Positions 38,656 through 49,158 are shown, numbered from the stretch's first letter. The stretch is 64,000 bases of DNA from Vibrio gangliei (GCF_026001925.1 NZ_AP021869.1:2046001-2110000), one strand, 5' to 3'. The notes: a model not told the origin generated them from the letters alone. Program-made: numbers and translations.

Positions 38656-39762
38656 CTATAAATCGATTTTAATGTCTTTTAACTTACTAGTTTCAAAGCT
38701 CGAGCCAGTACCAGAAGACTTCAACATCATACGCAAATCATTGGCAGAATCTGCGCAATGCATCGCATCATCCAAGGTGATTTTATCTTGCTGTAATAAA
38801 TTAAATAACGCTTGGTCAAAGGTCTGCATACCTGATTCATTTGAACGCATCATGGTTGTTTTCAACTCATGCAATTCACCACGGCGAATCAAATCCGACA
38901 CCCTAGGTGTATTAAGTAAGACTTCAAATACCCCGTGACGACCATTGTCATTTTTATCTCGCACTAATTGCTGAGCGACCACACCTTTTAAGTTTAGTGA
39001 TAAATCAAACAAGAATTGCTCTTTTTGCTCTTTCGGCACTAAATGCAAAATACGTTCAAGCGCTTGGTTGGCGTTGTTGGCGTGCAAGGTCGCCATACAT
39101 AAATGCCCCGTTTCCGCAAAGGTCATGGCGTATTCCATGGTTTCACGGTTACGAATTTCACCAATCAAAATCATATCTGGCGCTTGGCGTAATGAATTTT
39201 TCAACGCAATTTCATAGCTTTCTGTATCAAGCCCCACTTCACGTTGTGTGACGATGCATTTTTTATGCTCATGCACAAATTCAATGGGGTCCTCTACCGT
39301 CAAAATATGGCCGGTTTGAGTTAAGTTACGATACCCTGTCATCGCCGCCATCGACGTTGATTTACCCGAACCGGTCGCCCCAACCACCAGCACTAAACCA
39401 CGTTTGGCACTAGCCAGATCTTTCAGTACTTCGGGTAGGCTCAGCTCTTCCATCGTAGGAATGCGCGTTTCAATGCGACGAATCACCGCACCAGGTAATT
39501 CTCGTTGGAAAAAGGCACTGACACGAAAGCGTCCACTAGAACTTACAATGGCAAAGTTCGCTTCATGGGTTGTTTGAAATTCGGCTTGTCGCTCAGCATC
39601 CATCATTTCAAATAACAGAGCTTCTACCCCACTACGATCTAAAGGCTCACCATGTGCTTTAAGCTCGCCATTAATGCGATATAAACATGGTGCATCAACC
39701 GTTAAATAAATATCCGATGCTTTCGAAGACACCATGATTTCTAATACTTGAGACAACTGCAT
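38656..39762 (-). CDS. pilU: Type IV pilus ATPase PilU
   Basis: PilU is a PilT paralogue that helps retract type IV pili in a PilT-dependent way. The 368-residue protein has Walker A GATGSGKST at residues 128-136, the Asp box ILTVEDPIEFVHEHKK, Walker B and the His-box region ETGHLCMATLHANNA. The C-terminal tail (SSGTGSSFETSKLKDIKIDL) is typical of PilU and absent from PilT. It is downstream of pilT with a 29-base gap, the usual pilTU pair for twitching, DNA uptake and surface sensing. Confidence 0.95.
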   Translation of the reverse strand: MQLSQVLEIMVSSKASDIYLTVDAPCLYRINGELKAHGEPLDRSGVEALLFEMMDAERQAEFQTTHEANFAIVSSSGRFRVSAFFQRELPGAVIRRIETRIPTMEELSLPEVLKDLASAKRGLVLVVGATGSGKSTSMAAMTGYRNLTQTGHILTVEDPIEFVHEHKKCIVTQREVGLDTESYEIALKNSLRQAPDMILIGEIRNRETMEYAMTFAETGHLCMATLHANNANQALERILHLVPKEQKEQFLFDLSLNLKGVVAQQLVRDKNDNGRHGVFEVLLNTPRVSDLIRRGELHELKTTMMRSNESGMQTFDQALFNLLQQDKITLDDAMHCADSANDLRMMLKSSGTGSSFETSKLKDIKIDL

Positions 39763-39791
39763 TACGATTCCTATTTATTCTGACTGAGCCA

Positions 39792-40829
39792 TTAGTATGG
39801 AGAGGCCATCGTTTCAATTTTGGTTTCAACTTCTTCTTTTTCCACCAAACCTTGCAGCAATAGCTGACGTGCGGCTTGCTCCATGGTTTGCATACCAATT
39901 GACGAGCCCGTTTGGATCATCGATAGCATTTGCGCCACTTTATCTTCACGGATCAGGTTACGAATCGCAGGGGTGGCAATCATCACTTCATGGCAGGCTA
40001 CACGGCCTTTATCACTGCGCTTTAACAGTTTTTGAGCAATAACCGCACGTAAAGATTCAGACAACATCGAACGCACCATGTCTTTATCCGCCCCTGGGAA
40101 CACATCAATAATACGGTCGATGGTTTTAGCCGCCGAACTGGTATGCAAAGTACCAAACACCAAGTGACCCGTTTCCGCTGCAGTTAAAGCTAGGCTAATG
40201 GTTTCTTTATCACGTAGCTCACCCACCAAAATCACATCAGGGTCTTCACGCAAAGCCGAACGTAACGAGGCTTCAAAGCTATGGGTATCACGATGAACTT
40301 CACGCTGGTTTACCAAGCACTTATAGCTGGTATGAGTAAATTCGATAGGATCTTCAATGGTTAAGATATGTTTTTTATGGTGCTTATTGATGTAATCAAC
40401 CATCGCCGCCAAGGTCGTGGATTTACCCGATCCGGTTGGGCCAGTGACTAACACTAAGCCTTTTTCATAATTGGAAATTTTTTCAAAGATTTCTGGCGCA
40501 TCAATGTCTTCAAACGAAGGAATGATCATTGGGATGGTACGAAAAACCGCTGCGCAACCACGAGACTGGTTAAACACATTGACACGAAAACGGCCCACAT
40601 TAGGTAGTTCAAACGAAAAGTCGATTTCAAGCTTTTCTTCAAATTCACTACGCTGAGCATCATTCATAATATCGAACACCAAAGCATGAACATCAGAATG
40701 GCTAAATGCTTCCATATCTAACTTTCTTACATCGCCATCAATGCGTAACATGGGAGGCACACCTGCAGAAAGATGTAGATCTGATGCATTATGCTTTACA
40801 CTAAAATCCAATAACTCAGCGATGTCCAT
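39792..40829 (-). CDS. pilT: Type IV pilus retraction ATPase PilT
   Basis: PilT powers retraction of type IV pili. The 345-residue protein has the PAS-like N-terminal domain, Walker A GPTGSGKST at residues 130-138, ILTIEDPIEFTHTSYK with Asp-box residues, and ETGHLVFGTLHTSSA. The retraction-specific AIRNLIRED lies near residue 287. It is divergent from yggS with 25 bases between the two starts, so the promoters must overlap or lie inside the genes. This arrangement (pilTU facing yggS-proC) is standard in Vibrio and Pseudomonas. Confidence 0.97.
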   Translation of the reverse strand: MDIAELLDFSVKHNASDLHLSAGVPPMLRIDGDVRKLDMEAFSHSDVHALVFDIMNDAQRSEFEEKLEIDFSFELPNVGRFRVNVFNQSRGCAAVFRTIPMIIPSFEDIDAPEIFEKISNYEKGLVLVTGPTGSGKSTTLAAMVDYINKHHKKHILTIEDPIEFTHTSYKCLVNQREVHRDTHSFEASLRSALREDPDVILVGELRDKETISLALTAAETGHLVFGTLHTSSAAKTIDRIIDVFPGADKDMVRSMLSESLRAVIAQKLLKRSDKGRVACHEVMIATPAIRNLIREDKVAQMLSMIQTGSSIGMQTMEQAARQLLLQGLVEKEEVETKIETMASPY

Positions 40830-40854
40830 TTAAATTCCTTATCGAAGAAAAACT

Positions 40855-41571
40855 ATGATGTGTTCTGATAAAAATAGTATTCAACAAAACCTTGAACAAA
40901 TCCGACAGCAAATTCGAGCGGCAGAACAACAATACTCCCGCCATTCTAACTCAGTACAGCTACTTGCAGTGAGCAAAACTAAGCCAATTGAAGCAATAAA
41001 ACAGGCGATTGACGCAGGTCAAACCCAGTTCGGCGAAAATTACGTTCAAGAAGGCGTTGATAAAATTCAATACTTTGCTCAACACTATAACCACAGCGAA
41101 CTCGAATGGCACTTTATTGGCCCAATTCAATCCAATAAAACTCGACCTATCGCAGAAAACTTCGACTGGGTTCACTCGATTGATCGTGAAAAAATTGCTC
41201 AGCGTCTCAATGATCAACGTCCTGCCGAGTTACCTCCTTTACAAGTACTGATTCAAGTCAATACCAGTGGTGAAGCCAGCAAATCCGGCATTCAGCAAGA
41301 CGAAGTTTTTGCTTTGGCAGAGTTGATAAATCGCTTGCCGAACCTCACATTAAGAGGGTTGATGTCGATACCTGAAAACGTTTCAGACCATCAGTCTCAA
41401 CTGGCAGCTTTCAATCAATTGGCTGAAATTCAAAGTAAATTGCACGCCCTTTATCCGCAAATGGATACGTTATCGATGGGAATGAGCGGTGATATGCCAG
41501 CGGCGATTGAAGCAGGCAGCACTATGGTTCGTATCGGTACCGCGATTTTTGGTGCCCGTGATTACCGCTAG
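40855..41571 (+). CDS. yggS: Pyridoxal phosphate homeostasis protein (YggS/PLPBP)
   Basis: YggS is a small PLP-binding protein that balances vitamin B6 and amino acid pools; it has no confirmed catalysis. The 238-residue protein has the PLP-Lys in LLAVSKTKPIEAI near residue 42, FGENYVQEGVDKI, WHFIGPIQSNKTRPI and the C-terminal SMGMSGDMPAAIEAGSTMVRIGTAIFG. It is followed by proC, yggT and yggU, as in most gamma-proteobacteria. Confidence 0.95.
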   Translation: MMCSDKNSIQQNLEQIRQQIRAAEQQYSRHSNSVQLLAVSKTKPIEAIKQAIDAGQTQFGENYVQEGVDKIQYFAQHYNHSELEWHFIGPIQSNKTRPIAENFDWVHSIDREKIAQRLNDQRPAELPPLQVLIQVNTSGEASKSGIQQDEVFALAELINRLPNLTLRGLMSIPENVSDHQSQLAAFNQLAEIQSKLHALYPQMDTLSMGMSGDMPAAIEAGSTMVRIGTAIFGARDYR

Positions 41572-41705
41572 CTCGCGTTGAGCTGGATATAATTCACTTT
41601 AAAACGTAACAAGGCTTTCGTTTTGCGTGAAAATTCAAAACGCTAGCGAACAGATTCGATATAATGGCGAGCAAATGGATTTGCCAAGATTAAAGGATAG
41701 ACGAC

Positions 41706-42524
41706 ATGGAACAACGTAAAATCAGCTTCATCGGCTCAGGCAATATGGCACGCTCAATATTCGCAGGCATGCTATCAAGTGGTTATAAAGCCGGAAATAT
41801 TACTGCCACAGGACGTGATACAAACAAGCTGAAAAATTTATCTGACTGTTATGGTATCCATACCACTACGGATAATATCGCAGCAGTGGAAAGCGCAGAT
41901 GTAGTGATTTTATCGGTGAAACCACAAATGATGGCCGATGTGTGTGCGGACTTTCAATCATTGGATTTAAGCAATAAGTTGATCATTTCTATCGCAGCAG
42001 GTATCTCAGCAAGCCGTTTAAATGACATGCTCGGCCAGCAAGTACAATTAGTCCGCGTCATGCCAAATACCCCATCATTGGTTGGCAAAGGCATGAGTGG
42101 TTTATACGCCACCGATACCGTATCGGAAGACGACAAAGATTTCGCTGGCGATTTAATGTCGGCAGTCGGTGAGATTTGTTGGGTAGATGAAGAATCTGGC
42201 ATCAACAATATCATTGCAGCCGCGGGCAGTGCGCCAGCCTACTTCTTCTTGTTTATGGAAGCGATGCAAAAAGAAGCCATGGCGCAAGGCTTCAATCAAG
42301 ACACCGCGCGTTTATTAGTCCAACAAGCGGCATTAGGTGCTGCGGAAATGGTAGTGGCGAATCCTGAGCTGGATTTATCCACCTTACGTGAACAAGTAAC
42401 ATCAAAAGGTGGCACCACAGCCGAAGCCATTCGTACTTTTAATGAACATCATCTCTCAGACATCGTAGCTAAAGCGATGCAAGCTGCAGTAAACCGAGCG
42501 GAAGAGATGGAAAAACTGATTTAA
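41706..42524 (+). CDS. proC: Pyrroline-5-carboxylate reductase
   Basis: ProC reduces pyrroline-5-carboxylate to proline with NADPH. The 272-residue protein has the Rossmann motif ISFIGSGNMARSIFAGM at residues 6-22, VILSVKPQ near 70, and the C-terminal helical core with SPAYFF-like GSAPAYFFLFMEAM and TSKGGTTAEAIRTF. It is 134 bases after yggS, with a good aaagga ribosome site. It may have its own promoter in that gap. Confidence 0.96.
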   Translation: MEQRKISFIGSGNMARSIFAGMLSSGYKAGNITATGRDTNKLKNLSDCYGIHTTTDNIAAVESADVVILSVKPQMMADVCADFQSLDLSNKLIISIAAGISASRLNDMLGQQVQLVRVMPNTPSLVGKGMSGLYATDTVSEDDKDFAGDLMSAVGEICWVDEESGINNIIAAAGSAPAYFFLFMEAMQKEAMAQGFNQDTARLLVQQAALGAAEMVVANPELDLSTLREQVTSKGGTTAEAIRTFNEHHLSDIVAKAMQAAVNRAEEMEKLI

Positions 42525-42563
42525 TTTTTAGACTTAAGTTTACTCATTACAAGGTTTCAACAC

Positions 42564-43118
42564 ATGAACTCAATGACTTTTTTAGTTTCAACCGTATTCG
42601 ACCTCTACATCATGGTCGTGATTTTACGAGTCTGGCTACAGCTGGCTCGCGCAGATTTTTACAATCCATTTTCACAATTTGTCGTCAAAGCGACTCAGCC
42701 GGTCGTTGCCCCATTACGCCGCGTGATCCCATCTGTGGGCAATATTGATTTAGCCACGGTGCTGTTTGCTTATGCATTGAGCGTATTAAAATTTGTCTGC
42801 CTGATTCTAATTTCAAATGGCAGCTTGGTATTCAGCGCTAGCTTCTTAATGTTTGGCGCTTTGGCACTGATTAAAGCAGCTGGTGGGTTACTATTCTGGA
42901 TTTTATTGATCCGCGCGATCTTAAGCTGGGTAAGCCAAGGTCGTAGCCCTGTTGAGTATGTGATGGTGCAATTAACTGAGCCAATGCTATCTCCAATTCG
43001 CCGTCTTTTACCTCCAATGGGCGGATTTGATTTCAGTTTATTAGTGCTATTTTTGGTGCTGCAATTTGCTAACTACCTAATGGGCGATTTAATTGGCCCG
43101 ATTTGGTATCAGCTATAA
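42564..43118 (+). CDS. yggT: YggT-family membrane protein
   Basis: A 184-residue inner-membrane protein with two YGGT repeats, each made of two helices: about residues 5-22 and 60-80, then 95-120 and 150-170. Each repeat has the family pattern [25 protein letters not shown] and its second copy [22 protein letters not shown] (both are longer blocks whose key features are the Pro and Arg residues). The role is uncertain; it has been linked to osmotic shock and to SepF-like division neighbourhoods in other bacteria. yggU starts 10 bases after it. Confidence 0.92.
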   Translation: MNSMTFLVSTVFDLYIMVVILRVWLQLARADFYNPFSQFVVKATQPVVAPLRRVIPSVGNIDLATVLFAYALSVLKFVCLILISNGSLVFSASFLMFGALALIKAAGGLLFWILLIRAILSWVSQGRSPVEYVMVQLTEPMLSPIRRLLPPMGGFDFSLLVLFLVLQFANYLMGDLIGPIWYQL

Positions 43119-43128
43119 TTTCACTGAC

Positions 43129-43443
43129 ATGAATCATCTTATTCAACGCGCAGGAGACGATTTGCTCCTGCGCGTTTATATTCAGCCTAAAGCCAGTCGG
43201 GATGCCATCATCGGGCAGCATGGCGATGAATTAAAAATTGCCATTACCGCTCCGCCCATAGACGGCAAAGCCAATGCCTATTTGAGCAAATATTTAGCCA
43301 AGCAGTTCAAAGTCGCCAAAGGCAATGTCAACATTGAAAAAGGTGAGCTAGGCAGGCACAAAACGATTCGAATCATATCGCCGACGCAAATTCCAGCAGA
43401 GGTTGAGGCTTTACTGTCAAACAATGAAAGGATTAACCAATGA
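43129..43443 (+). CDS. yggU: YggU/UPF0235 (DUF167) protein
   Basis: A 104-residue protein matching E. coli YggU in [34 protein letters not shown] and [14 protein letters not shown]. The start at 43129 ([14 protein letters not shown]) matches the family; a longer frame overlapping yggT is rejected. The function is unknown. It is co-transcribed with yggT and overlaps the start of the DUF4426 gene by four bases. Confidence 0.92.
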   Translation: MNHLIQRAGDDLLLRVYIQPKASRDAIIGQHGDELKIAITAPPIDGKANAYLSKYLAKQFKVAKGNVNIEKGELGRHKTIRIISPTQIPAEVEALLSNNERINQ

Positions 43444-43880
43444 AAAAATGGATTACATCAAGTTTGATCATCGTCTCCGCGTTGCTCGCATCACCAAGCT
43501 ACGCCGAACAATTTAAAACCATTAAAAATAGTCAAATTCATTATTCTGCGTTTAATTCCGCCATGCTCACACCAGAAGTAGCAAGACAATATAAATTAAA
43601 ACGCAATGGGTACTCGGCTATTTTAAACGTGAGCGTATTGGATACCAGTAAGCTCGGTACTCCCGCAGTGGATGCCAAGATTTCAGGTAGTAGTAAAAAC
43701 TTGCTCGGGCAAACACGCCAGTTAACCTTTAAACAAGTCAAAGAAGGTGACGCTATTTATTATCTGGCAGAGTTTCCAATCACCAACGAAGAACAGCTCA
43801 CCTTTAACATTGATGTGGACGCCGGCCAAGTAGGCAGTGGCCCATTCAGTTTTCATCAGACCTTTTATGTCGAAGAATAA
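43440..43880 (+). CDS. DUF4426 periplasmic protein
   Basis: A 146-residue secreted protein with a signal peptide ([22 protein letters not shown], cleavage after about residue 22). A beta-rich domain follows that begins YKTI-like ([21 protein letters not shown]) and ends FHQTFYVEE. These blocks fit DUF4426, a Vibrio and Pseudomonas family found between yggU and rdgB. No function is known. The 4-base overlap with yggU and 18-base gap to rdgB place it inside the operon. Confidence 0.82.
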   Translation: MKKWITSSLIIVSALLASPSYAEQFKTIKNSQIHYSAFNSAMLTPEVARQYKLKRNGYSAILNVSVLDTSKLGTPAVDAKISGSSKNLLGQTRQLTFKQVKEGDAIYYLAEFPITNEEQLTFNIDVDAGQVGSGPFSFHQTFYVEE

Positions 43881-43898
43881 TTTACTTAGAGAAATCCC

Positions 43899-44507
43899 AT
43901 GAAAAAACTCGTATTAGCCACAGGCAACCAAGGCAAAGTCAAAGAAATGGCAGACTTACTGGCTGATTTTGGTTTCAATGTTGAAGCGCAAAGCCAGTAC
44001 AACGTATCGGATGTGGCCGAAACCGGCACCACCTTTATTGAGAACGCCATTATTAAAGCTCGCCATGCGGCTAAAGAAACCGGCCTTTCAGCCATTGCCG
44101 ATGACTCAGGGTTAGAAGTCGATTATCTAAAAGGTGCACCAGGTATTTATTCAGCACGCTTTTCTGGTGAAGGTGCGACCGATCAAAAAAATCTCGAAAA
44201 GCTGCTGACTGAAATGCAAGGCGTTCCAAGTGAACAACGCACCGCCCGCTTTCATTGCGTCCTGGTGTTAATGCGCCATGAAAACGATTCGACGCCTTTG
44301 GTTTGTCACGGCCAATGGGAAGGCAAAATCTTAGAACAAGCACAAGGTGACAACGGCTTTGGTTATGATCCGGTATTTTGGGTTCCGGAAGAAAATTGCT
44401 CTTCCGCACAACTAGAACCGGCGCGTAAAAAACAATTGTCGCATCGTGGCAAAGCGCTCAAAAAGCTGTTTGCGGCATTGGCTGATTCACCTCAATTTAC
44501 CGCATAA
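43899..44507 (+). CDS. rdgB: XTP/dITP pyrophosphatase RdgB
   Basis: RdgB removes non-canonical purine triphosphates such as ITP, dITP and XTP before they enter nucleic acids. The 202-residue protein has [14 protein letters not shown] at residues 4-17, [12 protein letters not shown] near 66, [15 protein letters not shown], and [12 protein letters not shown] near 153, all family hallmarks. It is followed by hemW with three bases between. E. coli has the same yggSTU-rdgB-hemW order. Confidence 0.96.
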   Translation: MKKLVLATGNQGKVKEMADLLADFGFNVEAQSQYNVSDVAETGTTFIENAIIKARHAAKETGLSAIADDSGLEVDYLKGAPGIYSARFSGEGATDQKNLEKLLTEMQGVPSEQRTARFHCVLVLMRHENDSTPLVCHGQWEGKILEQAQGDNGFGYDPVFWVPEENCSSAQLEPARKKQLSHRGKALKKLFAALADSPQFTA

Positions 44508-44510
44508 GGG

Positions 44511-45686
44511 ATGCCAGTGTTAACGCCTCCACCGCTCAGTTTATATGTACATATTCCATGGTGTGTACAAAAGTGCCCTTATTGTGATTTTAATTCGCAC
44601 GCGCAAAAAGGTGAGATCCCAGAAAGCCAATACATCGACGCTTTACTGGAAGATCTCAAAACCGATATTGAAAAGTATCAACTTGAAAATGCGCCACGAT
44701 TATTGCATTCGATCTTCATCGGTGGCGGCACACCTAGCCTGATCTCGCCTCAAGAAATTGGCCGTTTATTGCGTGGCATTGAAGCGCTGCTGCCCTTTGA
44801 AGACAATATTGAAATCACCATGGAAGCCAACCCTGGCACCATTGAAGCGGAACGTTTTGCCCAATTTCAAACCCAAGGCGTCAACCGAATCTCCATCGGC
44901 GTACAAAGTTTTGAGCAAGAAAAACTGCAAGCGCTAGGCAGAATTCACGGCCAACAAGAAGCCATTAATGCCGCAAAACTGGCGCATCAAATTGGCCTAA
45001 AAAGCTTTAACCTCGATTTAATGCACGGCTTGCCGAATCAAACCCAAGCACAAGCCTTGGCCGACCTTGATAAAGCGATTGAACTCGACCCGTATCATTT
45101 ATCTTGGTATCAGCTCACTATTGAACCAAATACGCTGTTTTATTCCAAGCCGCCCATTCTGCCGGATGATGATGATTTGTGGGATATTTTTGAGCAAGGT
45201 CACCAGCGATTAACGGAAGCAGGTTACGTGCAATATGAAATTTCTGGCTACAGCAAACCGGGCTACCAATGTCGTCATAATTTGAATTATTGGCATTTTG
45301 GTGACTACTTAGGGATTGGCTGCGGTTCACACGGCAAATTAAGCTTTGCCGATGGACGCATTGTGCGCACCACCAAAGTGAAGCACCCTCGTGGTTATTT
45401 GGCCGCTTTGAATAATTTGGTTAAGCCTTACTTAGACAATGAAACCCAAGTTGAAAGTGAAGATCGACCATTTGAATATTTCATGAATCGTTTCCGCTTA
45501 ATTGAAGCTTGTCCTAAAGCGGAATTTATTCAGCGTACTGGTCTCAAGCTGGATGATATTGACGGCCCTATTTCGCAAGCCAAGCTACAAGGTTTTATCA
45601 CAGAAAGTGACAGCCACTGGCAAGTGACGCAAAAAGGTAAGCTGTTCTTTAACGATCTGATTGAATTGTTTGTCGAAGAAGAATAA
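44511..45686 (+). CDS. hemW: Heme chaperone HemW (radical SAM)
   Basis: HemW is related to coproporphyrinogen dehydrogenase HemN, but binds heme and passes it to respiratory enzymes. The 391-residue protein has the radical-SAM Cys motif CVQKCPYC (Cys18, Cys22, Cys25), GGGTPSLI near residue 75 and ISIGVQSF near 130. It lacks the extra Cys that HemN carries after the cluster motif (here Phe in CDFNSH), which is the usual HemW distinction. It ends the yggS-to-hemW rightward operon. Confidence 0.94.
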   Translation: MPVLTPPPLSLYVHIPWCVQKCPYCDFNSHAQKGEIPESQYIDALLEDLKTDIEKYQLENAPRLLHSIFIGGGTPSLISPQEIGRLLRGIEALLPFEDNIEITMEANPGTIEAERFAQFQTQGVNRISIGVQSFEQEKLQALGRIHGQQEAINAAKLAHQIGLKSFNLDLMHGLPNQTQAQALADLDKAIELDPYHLSWYQLTIEPNTLFYSKPPILPDDDDLWDIFEQGHQRLTEAGYVQYEISGYSKPGYQCRHNLNYWHFGDYLGIGCGSHGKLSFADGRIVRTTKVKHPRGYLAALNNLVKPYLDNETQVESEDRPFEYFMNRFRLIEACPKAEFIQRTGLKLDDIDGPISQAKLQGFITESDSHWQVTQKGKLFFNDLIELFVEEE

Positions 45687-45691
45687 AAAAC

Positions 45692-45761
45692 GAATCTCGT
45701 TTCTCGAACGCTTTGCTTCTCGTCGCTTGAAGGTCCTATCGAGCGACGAGTACCGAGATTC
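45692..45761. repeat. Palindromic ctcg-rich intergenic element, copy 2
   Basis: A 70-base element in the hemW-glsB gap, with perfect border octamers GAATCTCG (45692-45699) and CGAGATTC (45754-45761). Inside is a 9-bp stem, ctcgtcgct (45719-45727) with agcgacgag (45742-45750). It shares GAATCTCG and ctcgtttctcga with the element at 3735-3803. It may also act as a terminator-like block between convergent genes, although it has no T-run. Confidence 0.65.
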
Positions 45762-45780
45762 CGATTGACCGTACGTCTCT

Positions 45781-46704
45781 TTAAAATATCGACCGACCTA
45801 ACTCCGTCGACAATATTTCCAACGCCGCTGTACCGGCTAGCGAGTTACCGGATTTATCCAACTCTGGCGACCACACCGAAATACTCATCTCACCCGGGAT
45901 CACAGCAATAATGCCGCCGCCAACACCTGATTTGCCCGGCATGCCAACCCGAAACGCAAATTCACCAGCACCATCGTATAAGCCACAAGTCGCCAGCAAT
46001 GCATTTAAACGCTTAGTTTGATTCGGCGCGATGATCTGTTTTTTAGTTTGCACCGATTGCCCTTGATTGGCGAGGTAGCTAAAAGTTTTCGCCAAATCAA
46101 CACAACTCATTTTAAGTGCGCAAGCGTGGAAGTAGTTATTCAACACAGGTATCACTTCGTTTTCAAAGTTGCCAAATGAGCGCATCAAGTAGGCAATCGC
46201 GGCATTTCGGTCACTGTGCTGCATTTCAGACGCCGCCACCACTTTGTCATACACAATATGGGTGTCACCAGAAAGCTGACGAGCAAACTCAAGCAATCGC
46301 TGTCTTGGCGCAGACAGGCGTGTTTGTAGCATGTCTGCCACCACAATCGCGCCGGCATTAATAAACGGGTTACGTGGAATGCCCTGCTCAACTTCAAGCT
46401 GAATCATGGAATTGAACGCTTGGCCCGATGGCTCTTTGCCAACGCGACGCCAAATTTCTTCAGGCTGATAAATTTGCATCGCCAAGGTTAAACTCAATAC
46501 TTTGGAAATGGATTGAATCGAGAAGGCTTCATCGGCATCACCGGCTTTGATCACTTGCCCATCATTGGTGTAAATCGCTATCGCCAACTTATCATTAGCA
46601 ATACAGCCTAATGCCGGAATGTAATTGGCGACTTTACCTTTACCAATCAAAGGACGAACTTGCTCCAGAATATTTTCTAATAATGCTTGAGTAGGTTGCG
46701 GCAT
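45781..46704 (-). CDS. glsB: Glutaminase
   Basis: Glutaminase converts glutamine to glutamate and ammonia. The 307-residue protein belongs to the serine-dependent beta-lactamase-fold family, with SxxK in [12 protein letters not shown] at residues 61-72, [14 protein letters not shown] near 90, [11 protein letters not shown] near 112 and [12 protein letters not shown] near 255. Length matches E. coli YneH (308). It is convergent with hemW and 97 bases downstream of trmB, with a terminator in between. Confidence 0.96.
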   Translation of the reverse strand: MPQPTQALLENILEQVRPLIGKGKVANYIPALGCIANDKLAIAIYTNDGQVIKAGDADEAFSIQSISKVLSLTLAMQIYQPEEIWRRVGKEPSGQAFNSMIQLEVEQGIPRNPFINAGAIVVADMLQTRLSAPRQRLLEFARQLSGDTHIVYDKVVAASEMQHSDRNAAIAYLMRSFGNFENEVIPVLNNYFHACALKMSCVDLAKTFSYLANQGQSVQTKKQIIAPNQTKRLNALLATCGLYDGAGEFAFRVGMPGKSGVGGGIIAVIPGEMSISVWSPELDKSGNSLAGTAALEILSTELGRSIF

Positions 46705-46730
46705 AGTATTAACAACTCCGATTTAAGGGC

Positions 46731-46763
46731 AAAAAAGCCAGCGGCATAGCAACTGGCTTTTAG
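46731..46763 (-). terminator. Intrinsic terminator after trmB
   Basis: AAAAGCCAG with CTGGCTTTT and an 11-base loop; T-run on the minus strand. Confidence 0.85.
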
Positions 46764-46801
46764 CAATTCAGATTTTAAATGCAATAAATAATACGGATAA
46801 A

Positions 46802-47521
46802 TTATGCGTTACGACGGTACTTGATATCCCAAACGCCGTGACCTAAACGATGACCGCGCGCTTCAAATTTAGTCAGTGGGCGTTCATCAGGACGAGGAAT
46901 GTAATCGCCATCAGTGGCAATGTTTTCAAATCCTGGCGCTTCATTCATCACTTCGATCATGTGCTCAGCGTAGTTTTCCCAGTCGGTCGCCATGTGGAAA
47001 ATACCTTCGCCTAGAATCAGCTTTTGACGCACCATTTCAGCAAAGCCAAGCTGAACGATACGACGTTTATGGTGACGTTTTTTATGCCATGGGTCTGGAA
47101 AGAACAGCTGTAGTGTAGTCAAGCTGCTGTCTGGGATCATGTGTTCAAACACTTCCACCGCATCGTGACACATCACGCGTAGGTTAGTCACGCCCGCTTC
47201 TTGCGCAGAAGCCAAACAAGCCCCGACACCTGGGCTGTGTACTTCAATGCCGATAAAGTTTTTTTCGGGTGCGTTTTTCGCCATTTCAACTAATGACGCG
47301 CCCATACCAAAACCGATTTCAAGTACAACAGGGTTGTTATTGCCAAACACTTGTTGCCAATCAAGACGCTGCTGAACAAAATCAATGCCCATCGTTGGCC
47401 AGCATTCTTCAATCGCTTTTTCTTGACCTTTAGTTAAGCGACCTTCACGACGAACAAAACTACGAATTCTTCGTACGATTTTGCCTTCTTCATTCACTTC
47501 GTTTGTTGTTACTTCTGCCAT
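46802..47521 (-). CDS. trmB: tRNA (guanine-N7)-methyltransferase
   Basis: TrmB makes m7G46 in the variable loop of tRNAs using S-adenosylmethionine. The start at 47521 ([13 protein letters not shown]) gives 239 residues, the family length; an in-frame upstream ATG adds eight residues and is unlikely. The cofactor motif [15 protein letters not shown] is near residue 68, followed by [12 protein letters not shown] and the catalytic [15 protein letters not shown] near 145. It is divergent from mutY as in E. coli. Confidence 0.96.
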   Translation of the reverse strand: MAEVTTNEVNEEGKIVRRIRSFVRREGRLTKGQEKAIEECWPTMGIDFVQQRLDWQQVFGNNNPVVLEIGFGMGASLVEMAKNAPEKNFIGIEVHSPGVGACLASAQEAGVTNLRVMCHDAVEVFEHMIPDSSLTTLQLFFPDPWHKKRHHKRRIVQLGFAEMVRQKLILGEGIFHMATDWENYAEHMIEVMNEAPGFENIATDGDYIPRPDERPLTKFEARGHRLGHGVWDIKYRRNA

Positions 47522-47775
47522 GTTTCTGCCTAAAGGTTGTGCCAAGTTAGTGATTGGCGTGTTCGAAAAATAGGGTGAGAATTATCCAAAGATACGCGCA
47601 CGGTGCAAGCTTTTCTCACCAAAAAAGCACATTATCTCGATCTTATTTGCTCGAAAGTGAGCGAACAGTGGCCAATAGATAGTTGCAACAAAGCCCACGG
47701 TATTTACATGGTTTACTTACACCCCAAGCTATGATGCAATTCGCGCCTAATTATTATTCAAATAAAGAGCAAATC

Positions 47776-48831
47776 GTGAGTGCATTTTCAGACGCTATTT
47801 TAGCATGGTATGAAAAGTTCGGACGTAAAACCTTACCGTGGCAGCAAGAGAAAACGGCCTATAAAGTTTGGTTGTCTGAAATCATGTTACAGCAAACTCA
47901 AGTCACTACTGTTATTCCCTATTTCGAGCGTTTTTTACAGCGATTTCCAACAATCATTGAGCTCGCCAATGGTCATCAAGATGAAGTGTTGCATCTGTGG
48001 ACTGGCCTTGGCTACTACGCTCGTGCGCGCAATTTACATAAAGCAGCCCAAATTGTAGCCCGTGACTACTCAGGTGAATTTCCAACTAATATTGAGCAAT
48101 TAAATGCACTGCCCGGCATTGGCCGATCTACCGCCGCTGCGATTTTGTCATCCGTGTATAAACTGCCTCATGCCATTTTAGATGGTAACGTTAAGCGCAC
48201 TCTAGCGCGCAGCTTTGCCGTAGAGGGTTGGCCTGGGCAAAAAAGCGTTGAGAATCAATTGTGGCAAATTGCTGAAACCCACACACCTGAGCAGGATGTC
48301 GATAAATACAATCAAGCTATGATGGATATGGGGGCGCTGGTTTGTACGCGTAGTAAGCCCAAATGCGATTTATGCCCGGTTGAATTTATGTGCCAAGCCA
48401 AAGCACAGCAGCGCCAACTGGACTTCCCGGGTAAAAAGCCGAAAAAAGAAAAACCGGTCAAAGAAACCTGGTTTGCGATGTTGTATCACGACGATCAAGT
48501 GTGGCTAGAGCAGCGCCCTCAAGTGGGTATTTGGGGCGGGTTGTTTTGCTTTCCTCAGCATGAGAACCAACACATTGAACAGCTATTCGATCAGCGAGCG
48601 ATAAAAGAAAATATGGTCGACGATATACGCATACTCACCGCGTTTCGTCATACTTTTAGCCATTATCATCTCGATATCACGCCAATTTTAGTAAAATTAA
48701 ACCAACAACCGAGTTTGGTGATGGAAGGCCAACAAGGTCTTTGGTATAACTTATCTCAACCGAAAGAAGTGGGGCTTGCGGCACCAGTGAAACAACTGCT
48801 GCACAGCCTACCTTACGAACTGAATGATTAA
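47776..48831 (+). CDS. mutY: A/G-specific adenine DNA glycosylase MutY
   Basis: MutY removes adenine mispaired with 8-oxoguanine. The GTG start at 47776 is chosen because the family homology begins immediately ([17 protein letters not shown]) and gives 351 residues, close to E. coli (350); a frame extension of 31 codons is rejected. The catalytic Glu35 lies in [10 protein letters not shown]. The helix-hairpin-helix [12 protein letters not shown] and Asp136 in AILDGNV follow. The 4Fe-4S Cys residues are 190, 197, 200 and 206. The C-terminal NUDIX-like domain recognises oxidised guanine. yggX follows at 9 bases. Confidence 0.95.
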   Translation: MSAFSDAILAWYEKFGRKTLPWQQEKTAYKVWLSEIMLQQTQVTTVIPYFERFLQRFPTIIELANGHQDEVLHLWTGLGYYARARNLHKAAQIVARDYSGEFPTNIEQLNALPGIGRSTAAAILSSVYKLPHAILDGNVKRTLARSFAVEGWPGQKSVENQLWQIAETHTPEQDVDKYNQAMMDMGALVCTRSKPKCDLCPVEFMCQAKAQQRQLDFPGKKPKKEKPVKETWFAMLYHDDQVWLEQRPQVGIWGGLFCFPQHENQHIEQLFDQRAIKENMVDDIRILTAFRHTFSHYHLDITPILVKLNQQPSLVMEGQQGLWYNLSQPKEVGLAAPVKQLLHSLPYELND

Positions 48832-48840
48832 GGAGCTCCC

Positions 48841-49113
48841 ATGAGCCGTACTGTAAATTGTGTTTTCTTAAATAAGGAAGCCGAAGGATTAGATTTTCAA
48901 CTTTACCCTGGCGATCTTGGTAAACGTATTTTCGACAACATCAGTAAAGAAGCTTGGGCGCAGTGGCAACACAAACAAACCATGCTGATCAATGAAAAGA
49001 AATTGAACATGATGGATCCAGAGCATCGTAAACTGCTTGAGACAGAAATGGTCAGTTTCTTATTTGAAGGTAAAGACATCGTTATTGATGGCTACACTCC
49101 ACCAAGTGAATAG
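48841..49113 (+). CDS. yggX: Fe(2+)-trafficking protein YggX
   Basis: YggX is a small protein that protects iron-sulfur clusters from oxidation and may shuttle Fe(II). The 90-residue protein has the family start [20 protein letters not shown], with the conserved Cys7, then [19 protein letters not shown] and [18 protein letters not shown]. Order mutY-yggX-mltC is the same as in E. coli and links base-excision repair with oxidative protection. Confidence 0.96.
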   Translation: MSRTVNCVFLNKEAEGLDFQLYPGDLGKRIFDNISKEAWAQWQHKQTMLINEKKLNMMDPEHRKLLETEMVSFLFEGKDIVIDGYTPPSE

Positions 49114-49158
49114 TTATACGCCACCGAGTGAATAACTGGTGATCAACAATTAATTCGG

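Noticed and set aside
47683..47775. 31-codon N-terminal extension of MutY
   Set aside because: Family homology starts at the GTG at 47776 and the resulting length matches E. coli MutY.
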